The notes under the pieces are model-generated. The model was given only the letters and a program-made list of their open reading frames with translations. It was not told the origin of the DNA and made no database searches. A program made the position numbers and the translations under genes. Shown here one piece after another: positions 7,957 to 15,350 of a stretch of DNA of 38,033 nt (position 1 is its first letter; each line of letters starts with the position of its first letter). The stretch covers positions 1 through 38,033 of the forward strand of contig JAHJHL010000001.1 in NCBI GenBank assembly GCA_018823905.1, in the 5' to 3' direction. The stretch comes from Alphaproteobacteria bacterium. GTDB lineage: Bacteria > Pseudomonadota > Alphaproteobacteria > Sphingomonadales > Sphingomonadaceae.

Positions 7957-8763
7957 ATGGATCCGATTTTACATCTTGGGCCGCTGGCGATCGCGACCGA
8001 TCGCCTGATTGCGGTCGTGTCGATCTGGCTGTTTGTCGCGGTCGCGGGTCGAGTTGCCGCGCGGATCGACCCGCGCGCATCGCGGGCAGGGTGGTGGACG
8101 CTCGCCATCGGCTTGCTGGCGGCTCGAGCCGGTTTCGTCGCGCAGAATTTCGAGGCCTTTCGCGTCGCGCCGTCGACGATTCTTGCGGTCTGGCAGGGCG
8201 GCTTCTCGGCTTTGGCCGGGATCATCTTCGCCGCCCTGACTCTCCTCGTTCTGCTCGGGCGGAGCCGCGCCGGCGCGGTCATGCTGGCGACGCTGGCCGC
8301 GCTGTCGTTGGTCTATCTGGCCTCGCTCGCCTGGCTCGCGCCGGAACCGCGAGCACTGACGCCAGGATTGACCGTATTGCGGGTGGACGGCACGCCGGTT
8401 CCGCTCAAGGGTTTGCGCGGTCGGCCCTTTGTCGTCAATTTATGGGCGACCTGGTGTCCGCCGTGTCGGCGCGAGATGCCGATGGTGGTCGATGTCGCAC
8501 GGTCGTCGGCGATTCCCGTAATGCTGGTCAACCAGGGCGAAAGCGACGTCGAGGTGCGTGACTTCCTGCGCCGCGAACGTCTGCCCGCCGATGCGGTCCG
8601 GCTCGATCCGGGATCGACACTCACGCAGGTGGCGGGTTCAAGCGCCATGCCGACGACCCTGTTCGTCGACGCGCAAGGCCTGGTCCGCGACATCCATGTC
8701 GGCGAAATATCCCGTGCGGCACTCACCGACGGAATCCGCAAGCTCGAAAGGACAAGGAAATGA
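7957..8763 (+). CDS. TlpA/ResA-like thioredoxin with N-terminal membrane domain
   Basis: A 268-residue thiol-disulfide protein. The first ~125 residues form about four membrane segments (around 11-31, 47-62, 83-100, 107-126), resembling the truncated Lgt-like membrane region found fused to some TlpA proteins. The C-terminal half is a periplasmic thioredoxin fold with FVVNLWATWCPPCRREMP (redox pair Cys167/Cys170) and the cis-proline motif SAMPTTLFVD. It probably reduces or exchanges disulfides/persulfides in the periplasm. ATG at 7957 follows AAGG. Its stop overlaps the ATG of a 33-codon ORF, and it heads the operon ending with AcfC-like and DsrE-like proteins. Cytochrome c biogenesis thioredoxin is an alternative, but no ccm genes are nearby. 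Confidence 0.88.
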   Translation: MDPILHLGPLAIATDRLIAVVSIWLFVAVAGRVAARIDPRASRAGWWTLAIGLLAARAGFVAQNFEAFRVAPSTILAVWQGGFSALAGIIFAALTLLVLLGRSRAGAVMLATLAALSLVYLASLAWLAPEPRALTPGLTVLRVDGTPVPLKGLRGRPFVVNLWATWCPPCRREMPMVVDVARSSAIPVMLVNQGESDVEVRDFLRRERLPADAVRLDPGSTLTQVAGSSAMPTTLFVDAQGLVRDIHVGEISRAALTDGIRKLERTRK

Positions 8764-8861
8764 ACGACCAAGCTATCCCGGCGGTCGCAGGCGCGGCGGC
8801 GGCGTCTCCGGCTTGTGCGGCCCGGTCGCGACCTTGGCACCGTCGGGGAGAAACGGCGTGA
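8760..8861 (+). CDS. 33-codon ORF coupled to both neighbours, unknown
   Basis: A short frame of 33 residues (starting MNDQAIPAVAG) that fills the exact gap between the TlpA-like and AcfC-like genes. Its ATG overlaps the upstream TGA (ATGA) and its TGA overlaps the downstream GTG (GTGA). The Ala-rich middle and Arg-rich end give no recognisable domain and no clear membrane segment. It may be a real small protein, a leader whose translation carries ribosomes from one gene to the next, or the scar of a deleted gene. I cannot assign a function. Confidence 0.4.
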   Translation: MNDQAIPAVAGAAAASPACAARSRPWHRRGETA

Positions 8862-9634
8862 TCCGATGGCTCGTCGCGCTGCTGATCTTCGCCTTTGCCC
8901 CGCCCGCGGCGGCGCAGCTGCACATTTATGGCCCGGGCGGCCCGGCGCCTGCGATGCGCGCAGCCGCTCTGGCATTCGAAAAGGAAACCGGGATCGCGGT
9001 CGAAGTGGTCGCCGGACCTACGCCGACCTGGATCGACCGCGCCCGGCAGGATGCCGACCTGATGTTCAGCGGCTCCGATCGCATGATGACCGAGTTCGTC
9101 CGGCTGATGGACGGCAAGCTGCGCCAGTCCGATGTCGTTCCGCTCTATGATCGCCCGGCGGCCATTCTCGTCCGCAAGGGCAATCCAATGGCTATTTCGG
9201 GTTTTCGCGACCTTGCGCGCGGCGACCTCAAGCTGATGGTAGTCGAGGGGGCCGGGCAGGATGGTCTTTGGGAAGATTTGGCGAGCCGGGCCGGCGGCAT
9301 CGATTTTCTTCGCAAACTGCGTGGTCACATAAAAGCTTTTGCTCCCAACAGCGCCGCAGCGCGCACGGCTTGGATCGAAGATCCTGCGATCGACGCCTGG
9401 ATCATCTGGAACATCTGGCAGCTTGAAAACGCCGATATTGCCGATGCGGTCGCGATCGAACCCGATGTGCTGATCTATCGTTCGATGGCGATCGCGCCAG
9501 TCGCCACAAGTCTCAAATCATCCGAGGTTCAGCGTTTCGCGACATGGCTCGCTGGCCCCGACGCGCAGTCGATCTTCACCAGGCATGGCTGGCGCGCACT
9601 GTCAGCCGAGAATATGAAGCAGAGAGTCCAATGA
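8858..9634 (+). CDS. AcfC-like periplasmic substrate-binding protein
   Basis: A 258-residue exported protein with a signal peptide (LVALLIFAFAPPAAAQ). A class II solute-binding fold follows, opening with the AcfC signature LHIYGPGGPAPAM. Further matches by eye to the AcfC/ModA-like family are the ADLMFSGSDRMM segment, a VVEGAGQDGLWEDLA motif, the AFAPNSAAART anion-binding loop, and DAWIIWNIWQ. AcfC proteins resemble oxyanion (sulfate/molybdate-type) binding proteins, but no ABC transporter genes are present here. The GTG at 8858 is chosen because it overlaps the preceding stop and starts the signal peptide. Binding of an oxidised sulfur anion in the periplasm is a guess from context. Confidence 0.85.
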   Translation: MIRWLVALLIFAFAPPAAAQLHIYGPGGPAPAMRAAALAFEKETGIAVEVVAGPTPTWIDRARQDADLMFSGSDRMMTEFVRLMDGKLRQSDVVPLYDRPAAILVRKGNPMAISGFRDLARGDLKLMVVEGAGQDGLWEDLASRAGGIDFLRKLRGHIKAFAPNSAAARTAWIEDPAIDAWIIWNIWQLENADIADAVAIEPDVLIYRSMAIAPVATSLKSSEVQRFATWLAGPDAQSIFTRHGWRALSAENMKQRVQ

Positions 9635-10164
9635 TGAAATTGCTGATCGTCGCGGCATCGCTTGCGGCCGCGGTTCCGGTATCGGCGCAGGATGCGGCCC
9701 ATCCTGTCATCGCCGGTTACGGTGCCATCACCCCGCTGCCCGGCGCGGCAAACGCGCCCGACGCGGCGACGCCGCCGCGCGCCGTCTTCAACATCGCCAA
9801 GGCCGCTGCGACCCCCGACGCGGTAAACCCTGGCCTCGACAAGGTCGCGCGGTACCTCAATTTGTTGGGCTCGGTAGGCGTTCGCGCGGCACCGGGCGAT
9901 CTGATCGTCATCATTCACGGACCCGCGACCCCGCTCGTGCTCAACGAGGCGGCCTACCGTGCCAAATTCGCGGTTCCGAACCCCAATATCGAACTGATCG
10001 CCGCGCTCGAGCGCGAAGGGGTGGAAGTGCATGTCTGCGGCCAGGCGCTGACCGGCCATAAGATATCGCGTGATACGTTGAACCCGGCGATCACTGTCGA
10101 TTTGTCGGCGATGACGACGCTGACAAAATATCAGATGATGGGATGGGCGTTCATCCCCGATTGA
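9631..10164 (+). CDS. Secreted DsrE-like sulfur-trafficking protein
   Basis: A 177-residue protein with a cleavable signal peptide (LLIVAASLAAAVPVSAQ) and a DsrE/F fold: VFNIAKA at residues 52-58, DLIVIIHGPATPLVL (90-104), and the strand VEVHVCGQAL with the conserved cysteine at 136. DsrE-type cysteines carry persulfide in sulfur relay; this one should act in the periplasm, as do other exported DsrE proteins. Its ATG overlaps the AcfC-like stop (ATGA), making it the last gene of the operon before a hairpin terminator. Together with the TlpA-like protein it suggests periplasmic persulfide chemistry. Confidence 0.85.
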   Translation: MMKLLIVAASLAAAVPVSAQDAAHPVIAGYGAITPLPGAANAPDAATPPRAVFNIAKAAATPDAVNPGLDKVARYLNLLGSVGVRAAPGDLIVIIHGPATPLVLNEAAYRAKFAVPNPNIELIAALEREGVEVHVCGQALTGHKISRDTLNPAITVDLSAMTTLTKYQMMGWAFIPD

Positions 10165-10222
10165 AGTCGGTGAAGCGGCAGCGGCGACCGATGAGGTCTG
10201 ACCGGCGCCCAATGCAGCGAGG

Positions 10223-10250
10223 CGGGAGCCGTGCCTTGGCTCTCGTTTTG
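10223..10250 (+). terminator. Rho-independent terminator of the TlpA-AcfC-DsrE operon
   Basis: An 8-bp stem CGGGAGCC/GGCTCTCG (one G-U pair) with a 7-base loop, followed by TTTTG. It lies about 60 bases after the DsrE-like stop and before the convergent MOSC gene. Confidence 0.75.
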
Positions 10251-10266
10251 TCGTATTCAAAGCCTT

Positions 10267-11100
10267 TTACGGGCGAATAAGGGAAACCTCGTCGCCGATC
10301 TTGATGTCTCCGGGCGATGCGACCGACGCATAAATGCCAAGACATGCGAGCTTGCCCATATCGAAGATATCGACGCGGTTCAGGGCTCCCAGCTTCGTAA
10401 TCAGCCGCGTATCGGCGGTCAGTTCGCCATGTGCGAGGGTCGGGATTGCACAGCGCGGTGTCGGCGTAATGACCCCAAATGCGACTTCCCCGACGTGCAG
10501 TGTCGCACCGGCCCAGCCATTTTCGGCAAAAGCCGGCTGATCGTCGCAATCGATGACGATGTTCGGCCTGAACCGCGCGACGTCGCTTTGACCCGATTGG
10601 CTGATGTCGCGCACGCGCGCTAGGCTCGAGGAGGGAATGATGTGTATCGGTGCGAAGTCGAAGAACCCTCCGAGCGGAGCCGCTTGGCTGATCGGTAGCA
10701 ATGTCGCCGATGTCTCGATCGCATGAATGTCGTCCGCGAGGGCTTCGGGATCTGCACGGTCCAGCGCCATGCCATCGCGACGCTGGTCGATTACTTTTAC
10801 GTCGCGGCCGAGAAAGCTGGAAAGTCGCTCGCCGAGTATTTGGTCCCCGACGACGATCTTGGCACCGTCGGGGAAAACGACCGCAACTGCCGGACCTTCG
10901 CAGCAGGCGTGAAGCTCGGCGAGACGGCCCCATTTATGCGGTAGCTTAGCGCTCGCAATCTTTCCGGTCGCAATATCGACCAACGCAAATCGGCGATCGT
11001 TCGCGAACCCGCTGCTGTCGACGCGAGAGTGGCCGATCGTTTCGCCCAACATCGACTTAAAGGGATAGCGAAACAGTCCGGAAACCTTGCCAATTATCAC
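10267..11100 (-). CDS. MOSC-domain protein (MOSC N-terminal beta barrel plus MOSC)
   Basis: A 277-residue protein of the molybdenum cofactor sulfurase C-terminal family. It starts with the typical GLFRYPFKSMLGE of the N-terminal MOSC beta-barrel. The C-terminal MOSC domain includes FRPNIVIDCDDQPAFAENGW and the conserved cysteine region TPRCAIPT. These proteins handle sulfur transfer to, or binding of, molybdenum cofactor. The GTG at 11100 is chosen because family proteins begin right there (VIIGKVSGLFRYP) and a purine-rich GGGGTGAGAG precedes it. A TTGCGG-16-TATAGT promoter at 11177-11204 on the minus strand would give a leader of about 70 bases. The reading frame is open further up to 11301, but that part has no family resemblance. 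It stands alone, convergent with the sulfur operon. Confidence 0.82.
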   Translation of the reverse strand: MIIGKVSGLFRYPFKSMLGETIGHSRVDSSGFANDRRFALVDIATGKIASAKLPHKWGRLAELHACCEGPAVAVVFPDGAKIVVGDQILGERLSSFLGRDVKVIDQRRDGMALDRADPEALADDIHAIETSATLLPISQAAPLGGFFDFAPIHIIPSSSLARVRDISQSGQSDVARFRPNIVIDCDDQPAFAENGWAGATLHVGEVAFGVITPTPRCAIPTLAHGELTADTRLITKLGALNRVDIFDMGKLACLGIYASVASPGDIKIGDEVSLIRP

Positions 11101-11176
11101 GCTCTCACCCCGGCTTCCCGCGCGGTCCCTCGCCAGCGTACAGTTGCTGCAAAAGCGACGCATCGGATTTGGACAA

Positions 11177-11204
11177 ACTATAGGCCAACGACGATTTTCC
11201 GCAA
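11177..11204 (-). promoter_or_regulatory. Predicted sigma-70-type promoter for the MOSC gene
   Basis: On the minus strand TTGCGG and TATAGT are separated by 16 bases in the 190-base gap between the SCO stop and the MOSC GTG. The position favours the GTG start at 11100 over longer alternatives. Confidence 0.4.
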
Positions 11205-11290
11205 TCGGTGTCGGTTGGCTGCGCGGACCGGACGGGCGACTAAGCCCGCCCTGATCGGCGATCACGCACTTTTGGTTGGCCCGTGTGGGA

Positions 11291-11923
11291 TCATGCGACA
11301 ATCCTCTTCAGCTTTTCGAGCGCGACCTTGTCATTCTCGTGATAGTCGATCGTGGTCACGAAGTGGCCGTGCCGGTCCATGAGGTAGATCGCAGCGGTAT
11401 GGTCGACGGTATAGTCGCCACCTTCGAGCGGCACCTTCTTCACATAGACGCCATAGGCTTTTTGAATGGCCGCGAGCTGGGTAGCGGTGCCGGTAAGGCC
11501 ATGGATCGGCGTTTTGAACAGCGAGATATAGCTGCCGATGTCTGCGGGCTTGTCATGCTCGGGATCGACCGAAACGAAGACGATCTCGAACTTGTCGCCA
11601 TCCTCGCCGAGCTGCTCGCGCAGGCTTGCCATGCGCGCGAGCGTCGTCGGGCACACTTCGGGGCAGCGGGTGAAGCCGAAGAAGATCGCGAAGGGCTTGC
11701 CCGCGAAGCTCCTCTCGGTGACGGTCTTGCCGTCGGAGCCCGTCAACGTGAACGGCCCGCCGATCCCGGCGCCCGCATAGGCGGTGGTGCTATCCTGCTT
11801 GCCGCCTGGCTTGCTCTGCAACGCGAGTACGGCGCCGATAACCGCGGCGAGGGCGACAAGCAGCCACAGGACCCGGCGGACGACGACCATCACCGGGGTC
11901 GGTTTGGGATCAGTGCCGGCCAT
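11291..11923 (-). CDS. SCO/SenC copper protein
   Basis: A membrane-anchored periplasmic thioredoxin-fold copper chaperone of 210 residues. SCO proteins help build the CuA centre of cytochrome c oxidase or handle copper and redox stress. One N-terminal anchor (about residues 12-35) precedes the fold. The copper ligands are Cys87 and Cys91 in TRCPEVCP and His175 in YTVDHTAA. The ATG at 11923 has GGAGG six bases upstream and overlaps the end of the PCu(A)C gene by 14 bases. It is the last gene of the copper operon. No oxidase subunits are in view. Confidence 0.95.
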   Translation of the reverse strand: MAGTDPKPTPVMVVVRRVLWLLVALAAVIGAVLALQSKPGGKQDSTTAYAGAGIGGPFTLTGSDGKTVTERSFAGKPFAIFFGFTRCPEVCPTTLARMASLREQLGEDGDKFEIVFVSVDPEHDKPADIGSYISLFKTPIHGLTGTATQLAAIQKAYGVYVKKVPLEGGDYTVDHTAAIYLMDRHGHFVTTIDYHENDKVALEKLKRIVA

Positions 11924-12392
11924 GGTTAGCCTCCGATCCGCCAAAGCCCACGGGCTCGACCTTGAAGCTCAGCTTGACCGCGCCCTGGCGCTGGAACCTG
12001 AGCGTGACCGGGAAGCTCTGCCCGAGCGCAAGTGGGCGCTTCAGTTGCATGAGCATAAGGTGATAGCCGCCGGGCTTGAGCGCGACGGTCTTGCCAGCGG
12101 GAACGGCGATGCCGTCCTTGACCTCGCGCATCCGCATCACCCCGCCATCCATCGACATGGTGTGCAGCTGCACCTCGCCGGCAACCGGGCTGGTTGCCGA
12201 GATCAGCCGGTCGTCGCTCCTGCCCTTGTTGGTGATGCTCAGAAAGCCGCCGCCGACCTTCTGCCCCGGCGCGGTCTGTCGCGACCAGGGATGGTCGATG
12301 ACGAGCTTTCCGGCGGTGACGCTCTGCGCGAGCAGCGGGGTCGCGGCGGCGGCGAGAAGTGCCACGGCCGCAAAACGGGAAAGGGTGGTCAT
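11910..12392 (-). CDS. PCu(A)C-type periplasmic copper chaperone
   Basis: A 160-residue exported protein with a signal peptide (AAVALLAAAATPLLAQ). The copper site pattern H-X10-M...H-X-M is visible as His77, Met88, His111 and Met113 (QLHTMSMDGG, MRMRE, YHLMLM). Family members hand Cu(I) to SCO or directly to the CuA site, and the SCO gene follows with a 14-base overlap. The start at 12392 is set by GGAG about ten bases upstream and by the ATGA overlap with the stop of the small upstream ORF. Confidence 0.95.
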   Translation of the reverse strand: MTTLSRFAAVALLAAAATPLLAQSVTAGKLVIDHPWSRQTAPGQKVGGGFLSITNKGRSDDRLISATSPVAGEVQLHTMSMDGGVMRMREVKDGIAVPAGKTVALKPGGYHLMLMQLKRPLALGQSFPVTLRFQRQGAVKLSFKVEPVGFGGSEANHGRH

Positions 12393-12559
12393 GATAGAGG
12401 CTCCAAATGAACATGAAGTTGCGCGGGGCGATGCAAATCGGCCCATGATTGGGCGGCCGCCGTCCCGACCTGAAGCGTCAGGCAGAGCGCGACGGCCGCC
12501 CAGCAGCGCCGGCGGAAACGGCGCAGCGCGGCAATGCGGCGAGGCGGAATATGGGCCAT
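12389..12559 (-). CDS. 56-residue secreted or anchored peptide in copper operon, unknown
   Basis: A small gene starting three codons after an Arg-rich tip (MAHIPPRR), with a hydrophobic segment WAAVALCLTLQVGTAAAQ (about residues 20-37) that looks like a signal peptide. It is followed by a short mature part with three histidines (SWADLHRPAQLHVHLEP). Its ATG is two bases after the DUF2244 stop and its TGA overlaps the PCu(A)C ATG, so it is fully embedded in the operon. The His-rich end could bind copper (inference). It matches no family I recognise; it could also be only a coupling leader. Confidence 0.55.
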   Translation of the reverse strand: MAHIPPRRIAALRRFRRRCWAAVALCLTLQVGTAAAQSWADLHRPAQLHVHLEPLS

Positions 12560-12561
12560 GC

Positions 12562-13080
12562 CTACCTCTTGTTGCTTGCCGCGAGCGCGCGCGCGAGGAT
12601 CGGTGCGACCTCCCGCCGTTCGTCGAGGTTCAGGCAATGCCCGACCTCGAACCGCTGCGTTCGGTGGTGGAAGACGAGCCGAAGGTCGGCGGCGCTGCGC
12701 CGTTCGAGCTCGAAGCGAAGCCAGTAGGAGGGCAGGTCGACCGCTCGGCCCGACCTGCCGGCATAGCGCCATTGCCCGTCGCCGATCTCGAGCCATTCCT
12801 CGGGAGGCGGTCGGCGCTGGTGCCATTCGAGCGCGAGGACGAGCGCCGCCATCGTGCCGAGCGCGAACAGCGGCACGAGAATACGGCCCTGCAGTGCGGG
12901 CACGATCGCCGCCGCCATGAACAGCGCGATCAGGACGGTGAAGGTCTCGCGGGCATGCTGCGTCAGCTGCGAGCGGTTCTCGCGCATGCGCAGGCGGATG
13001 CGATCCGCGTTCTCATCGTGCAACAGTTGCGGACTCGCATCCGCGTACCGCCCCTCGGGGCGGCCCAATATCTCGAACAT
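12562..13080 (-). CDS. DUF2244 integral membrane protein
   Basis: A 172-residue protein with two adjacent transmembrane segments near residues 50-85 (TFTVLIALFMAAAIVPAL and ILVPLFALGTMAALVLALEW). A soluble C-terminal part follows, with the DUF2244 features PSYWLRFELE and LRLVFHHRTQRFEVG. DUF2244 proteins are often encoded next to cytochrome oxidase and copper genes; their role is unknown. The ATG at 13080 is preferred over the upstream frame, which is Arg/Gly-rich and lacks resemblance. It lies 68 bases after the DUF2946 stop and directly before the 56-codon gene. Confidence 0.85.
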   Translation of the reverse strand: MFEILGRPEGRYADASPQLLHDENADRIRLRMRENRSQLTQHARETFTVLIALFMAAAIVPALQGRILVPLFALGTMAALVLALEWHQRRPPPEEWLEIGDGQWRYAGRSGRAVDLPSYWLRFELERRSAADLRLVFHHRTQRFEVGHCLNLDERREVAPILARALAASNKR

Positions 13081-13148
13081 CGTTGTAACTCCGGCAGGGC
13101 CGCGCGCACGAGGCGCGCGGCGGCCATCCGACACGTCAGACTAAGATG

Positions 13149-13556
13149 TCAGGCGGTTGCCGGTGGACCGCGCAGCGGAGGCCGGAGGTGATGGACGCGG
13201 CGCAGCGGCGGCGCCGGAAGGCTTGTGAAACCGAGCGCGAGAATGAAGGCGATCGCGGCGAGCAGCAGCGCCGGATTGGTCGCAGGAGCGGCGCCATGAG
13301 CGAGGGTGGTGAAGGCGCAATCGCCCTTGGCGGCTTGCTGGCCGTCATGCTCGCCCTTGTTCTCGAACGGGATGACGAGCTTTTGCGCCACCGGCATTCC
13401 GGTCGGATCGGAGCAGACAATGACGTCGAAGGTCCGTGTGCCGCTTTGCCCGACCATATAGCCGGCGGGGACGAGCGCCTTGACGAGCAGCGCCAGCGCG
13501 ACCAGCCACAGGGCGGCCGCACGATGGCGATAGATCAAGGCACGCATTCCCTGCAT
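13149..13556 (-). CDS. DUF2946 family small membrane protein
   Basis: A 135-residue protein with an N-terminal hydrophobic segment (AALWLVALALLVKALVPAGYMV), the DUF2946 motif VIVCSDPTGMP, a central CAFTTLAH region and a second membrane segment (LLLAAIAFILALGF). DUF2946 genes commonly head copper uptake or chaperone operons with PCu(A)C and SCO, as here. The first ATG at 13556 has AAGG seven bases upstream; a second ATG three codons on is possible. It is the first gene of the five-gene copper operon. Confidence 0.85.
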   Translation of the reverse strand: MQGMRALIYRHRAAALWLVALALLVKALVPAGYMVGQSGTRTFDVIVCSDPTGMPVAQKLVIPFENKGEHDGQQAAKGDCAFTTLAHGAAPATNPALLLAAIAFILALGFTSLPAPPLRRVHHLRPPLRGPPATA

Positions 13557-13819
13557 TGCTGTGCCTTAGGCGAGTCCGACGGCAAAGTCATCAGGCACCG
13601 CTGGAGCAGCGTGCCGCAGTTGGACCGCAGCCATCGGCTTTCACTCTATGAGACCTCGCCGTTGCAAGCTGGCCTGATCGATCGAAGCTTCCCAAACGAT
13701 CCAGCCCGATATTGCATCGTCGCGGTTGCGCCCTTTGCGATCCGGCCACTCACCATACACGGGCAATGCTGCCAACGACGTGATCAGACCCCTCTTCATC
13801 GCCGCAGTAAACAGCGTTG
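13557..13819. other. Intergenic stretch before the copper operon, no gene seen
   Basis: This 263-base stretch lies between the DUF2946 start and the YHS fragment. Frames on both strands are short or compositionally odd and match nothing I recognise. It must contain the promoter of the copper operon, but I could not identify convincing -35/-10 or metal-regulator elements. Confidence 0.4.
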
Positions 13820-14030
13820 CTATCCGATCCCGCCTCCCGCGACCAGAAAGCGATCAGGCGTTTTGACAAAGTCATCCTTGCATTCCTGCGAACAAAACAT
13901 GTGCGTCTTGCCCTCGTAAGCAACGGTGTATTCAGTCGTCTCCGCCAGCTCGGCTTCACAAACCGGGCAGTAAGGTTTGTCAGCCGTGCTGACTGGTCGC
14001 TGTGCAAATTCCGCATTGCTATCGGGGTAC
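13820..14030 (-). pseudogene. YHS metal-binding domain, 3' part of a frameshifted DJ-1-YHS gene
   Basis: The frame encodes a YHS/TRASH-like module: PYCPVCEAEL, then YEGKTHMFCSQECKDDF, two cysteine pairs as in heavy-metal-binding domains. It has no good start of its own; the frame runs into the end of the DJ-1 gene. Removing one base from the CCCC run at 14024-14027 (minus strand) would join the DJ-1 reading (ending GWMVP) to the YHS reading (continuing DSNAEFAQRPV), so the two probably were one protein. The frameshift may be real or a sequence error. Confidence 0.65.
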
Positions 14031-15350
14031 CATCCAGCCTTGGCCCCGATATTCGAGCTGTCTTGCCGTCTTTTTGGCGGCCGCGCGCCCAAAATAGCGT
14101 TCGACGACACGCATAGCGAGATCTTGGCCCGACGTGAGCCCTCCGGAGGTTGCAAGACGGCCGTCTTCGACCCAACGCTTACCCCTTATGACGTTTACGG
14201 CCGGGAACATGGCGCGCAACATCCCGAAGCCTCTATGGTGCGCGGTCGCTGTCCGCCCGTCCAGCAAACCCGCCTTGGCCAGCACGTAGGAGCCGTTGCA
14301 GACCGACATCGTGACCTGCGTCGTCTTGTGAACCTCGCGCAGCCAGTCGAGTACCGTCGGCCCCACCTGATCGATGTCCATGGCGGGAATAACAACAATG
14401 TCCGGACGTGGTGCATCGGCGACGGAGTAGTTCGGCACAGCGTCACGAAATTCGAACAGATCGTTAGGCGTGATTTCGCCGATGCCGACGTCGCCGATAT
14501 AGCTCTTGAAATAGCGCAAGGCCGTTTTCATCGCGGCCTGCGCTTTGAGCGTCGGCTTCCGCGCCGCGATCCATCTGGCTTCGAGGGCGTCGAGCTTCAT
14601 GTCCGGCTGGAGGCGGCTGGAGTTTGCGCGGCGCCGGGCCGAGGGAAGCACGGCAATTTGTTCGCGGACTTGCGCCGAACCCAGCGCATCAGCCAATGCA
14701 TCGGCAAGCGGTTCGTCGATCCCGCGATTGGCCTCCTCGGGTAGTTTTAGTTCACGTTTTATTTTCGCGACGGCGAAGCTGAGCAGGGGACGCCAACGGC
14801 GGCGCGGTACCCGTTTCTGAAAGCTGAACCACAGCTCGCCAGGGTCTCGATGGACCGAAGCATGGTGAGCCTCGATTCGAGCGAGTGTTTCGGGAGAAAA
14901 CTCATCGTCGTGATCGCTTCCCGCCAAGTTTTTGCGATAGGCGATCCATTCGGCGGGACCCATGTCTTGTGCGGTGGACCGATGGTCTCCCGCCTGATCC
15001 GCGACGGCGTCGTCGAGTTCCTTGAGGAAGAAGACGACATCCATAGCGCCGCTCGCAAACCCGTTAGCGGATCGGGCGGTGAGGAGGCGGTCGACCAGGA
15101 CGCGTGCCTCGTCGGAGGTGAATGATCCTGCGACACCGTTTGCGAGCGTGGCGCGAAACTGATCGCACTTCTGCTCAAATTCACCATTGGCTATCGCCAG
15201 CTTGCGTTCTGCATCACGTGGATCGGCGGTGCCGAGGCTCACCTTGTAGAGTTGGCCGCAATCGAATGCGCTTTGCAACGGCAGCGGAATGCGGCGGCGG
15301 AGGTAAAAGATGCCGCTGCGAGGATCGCGCCAGAGTCCCTTCGGATGCAT
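14019..15350 (-). pseudogene. Chimera: truncated tyrosine integrase fused in frame to a DJ-1/PfpI domain
   Basis: An open frame of 443 codons made of two unrelated parts. Residues 1-303 are the arm-binding (DUF6538-like: GLWRDPRSGIFYLRRRIP, YKVSLGTADPRDAERKL) and core-binding (ALRYFKSYIGDVGIGEITPNDL) regions of a phage/island integrase. The catalytic domain with its R-H-R-Y residues is absent. From about residue 304 the protein is the C-terminal part of a DJ-1/PfpI-type domain: YSVADAPRPDIVVIPAM, nucleophile elbow SVCNGSYVLAKAGLLDG, and ATSGGLTSGQDLAMRVVERYFG. The DJ-1 N-terminal strands are missing. A deletion joining two co-oriented genes near 14436-14444 explains this best. The product cannot recombine DNA; whether it is made at all is unknown. 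The end is followed by the frameshifted YHS part. Confidence 0.8.

Noticed and set aside
8723..8861. Minus-strand frame reading PFLPDGAKVATG and a Pro-rich end antisense to the 33-codon ORF
   Set aside because: Looks protein-like at the end but upstream it is only the antisense of the AcfC-like signal peptide; no start or domain.
8833..10874. Identical 17-mer CTTGGCACCGTCGGGGA at 8833-8849 and 10858-10874
   Set aside because: Possible duplicated segment, but the flanks diverge quickly and the second copy is ordinary coding sequence for PDGAK in the MOSC gene; chance or codon bias is enough.
13640..13680. Weak CTTGC/GCGAG inverted repeat that could be a MerR/CueR-type site before the copper operon
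   Set aside because: Imperfect arms, and no properly spaced -35/-10 pair could be placed around it.
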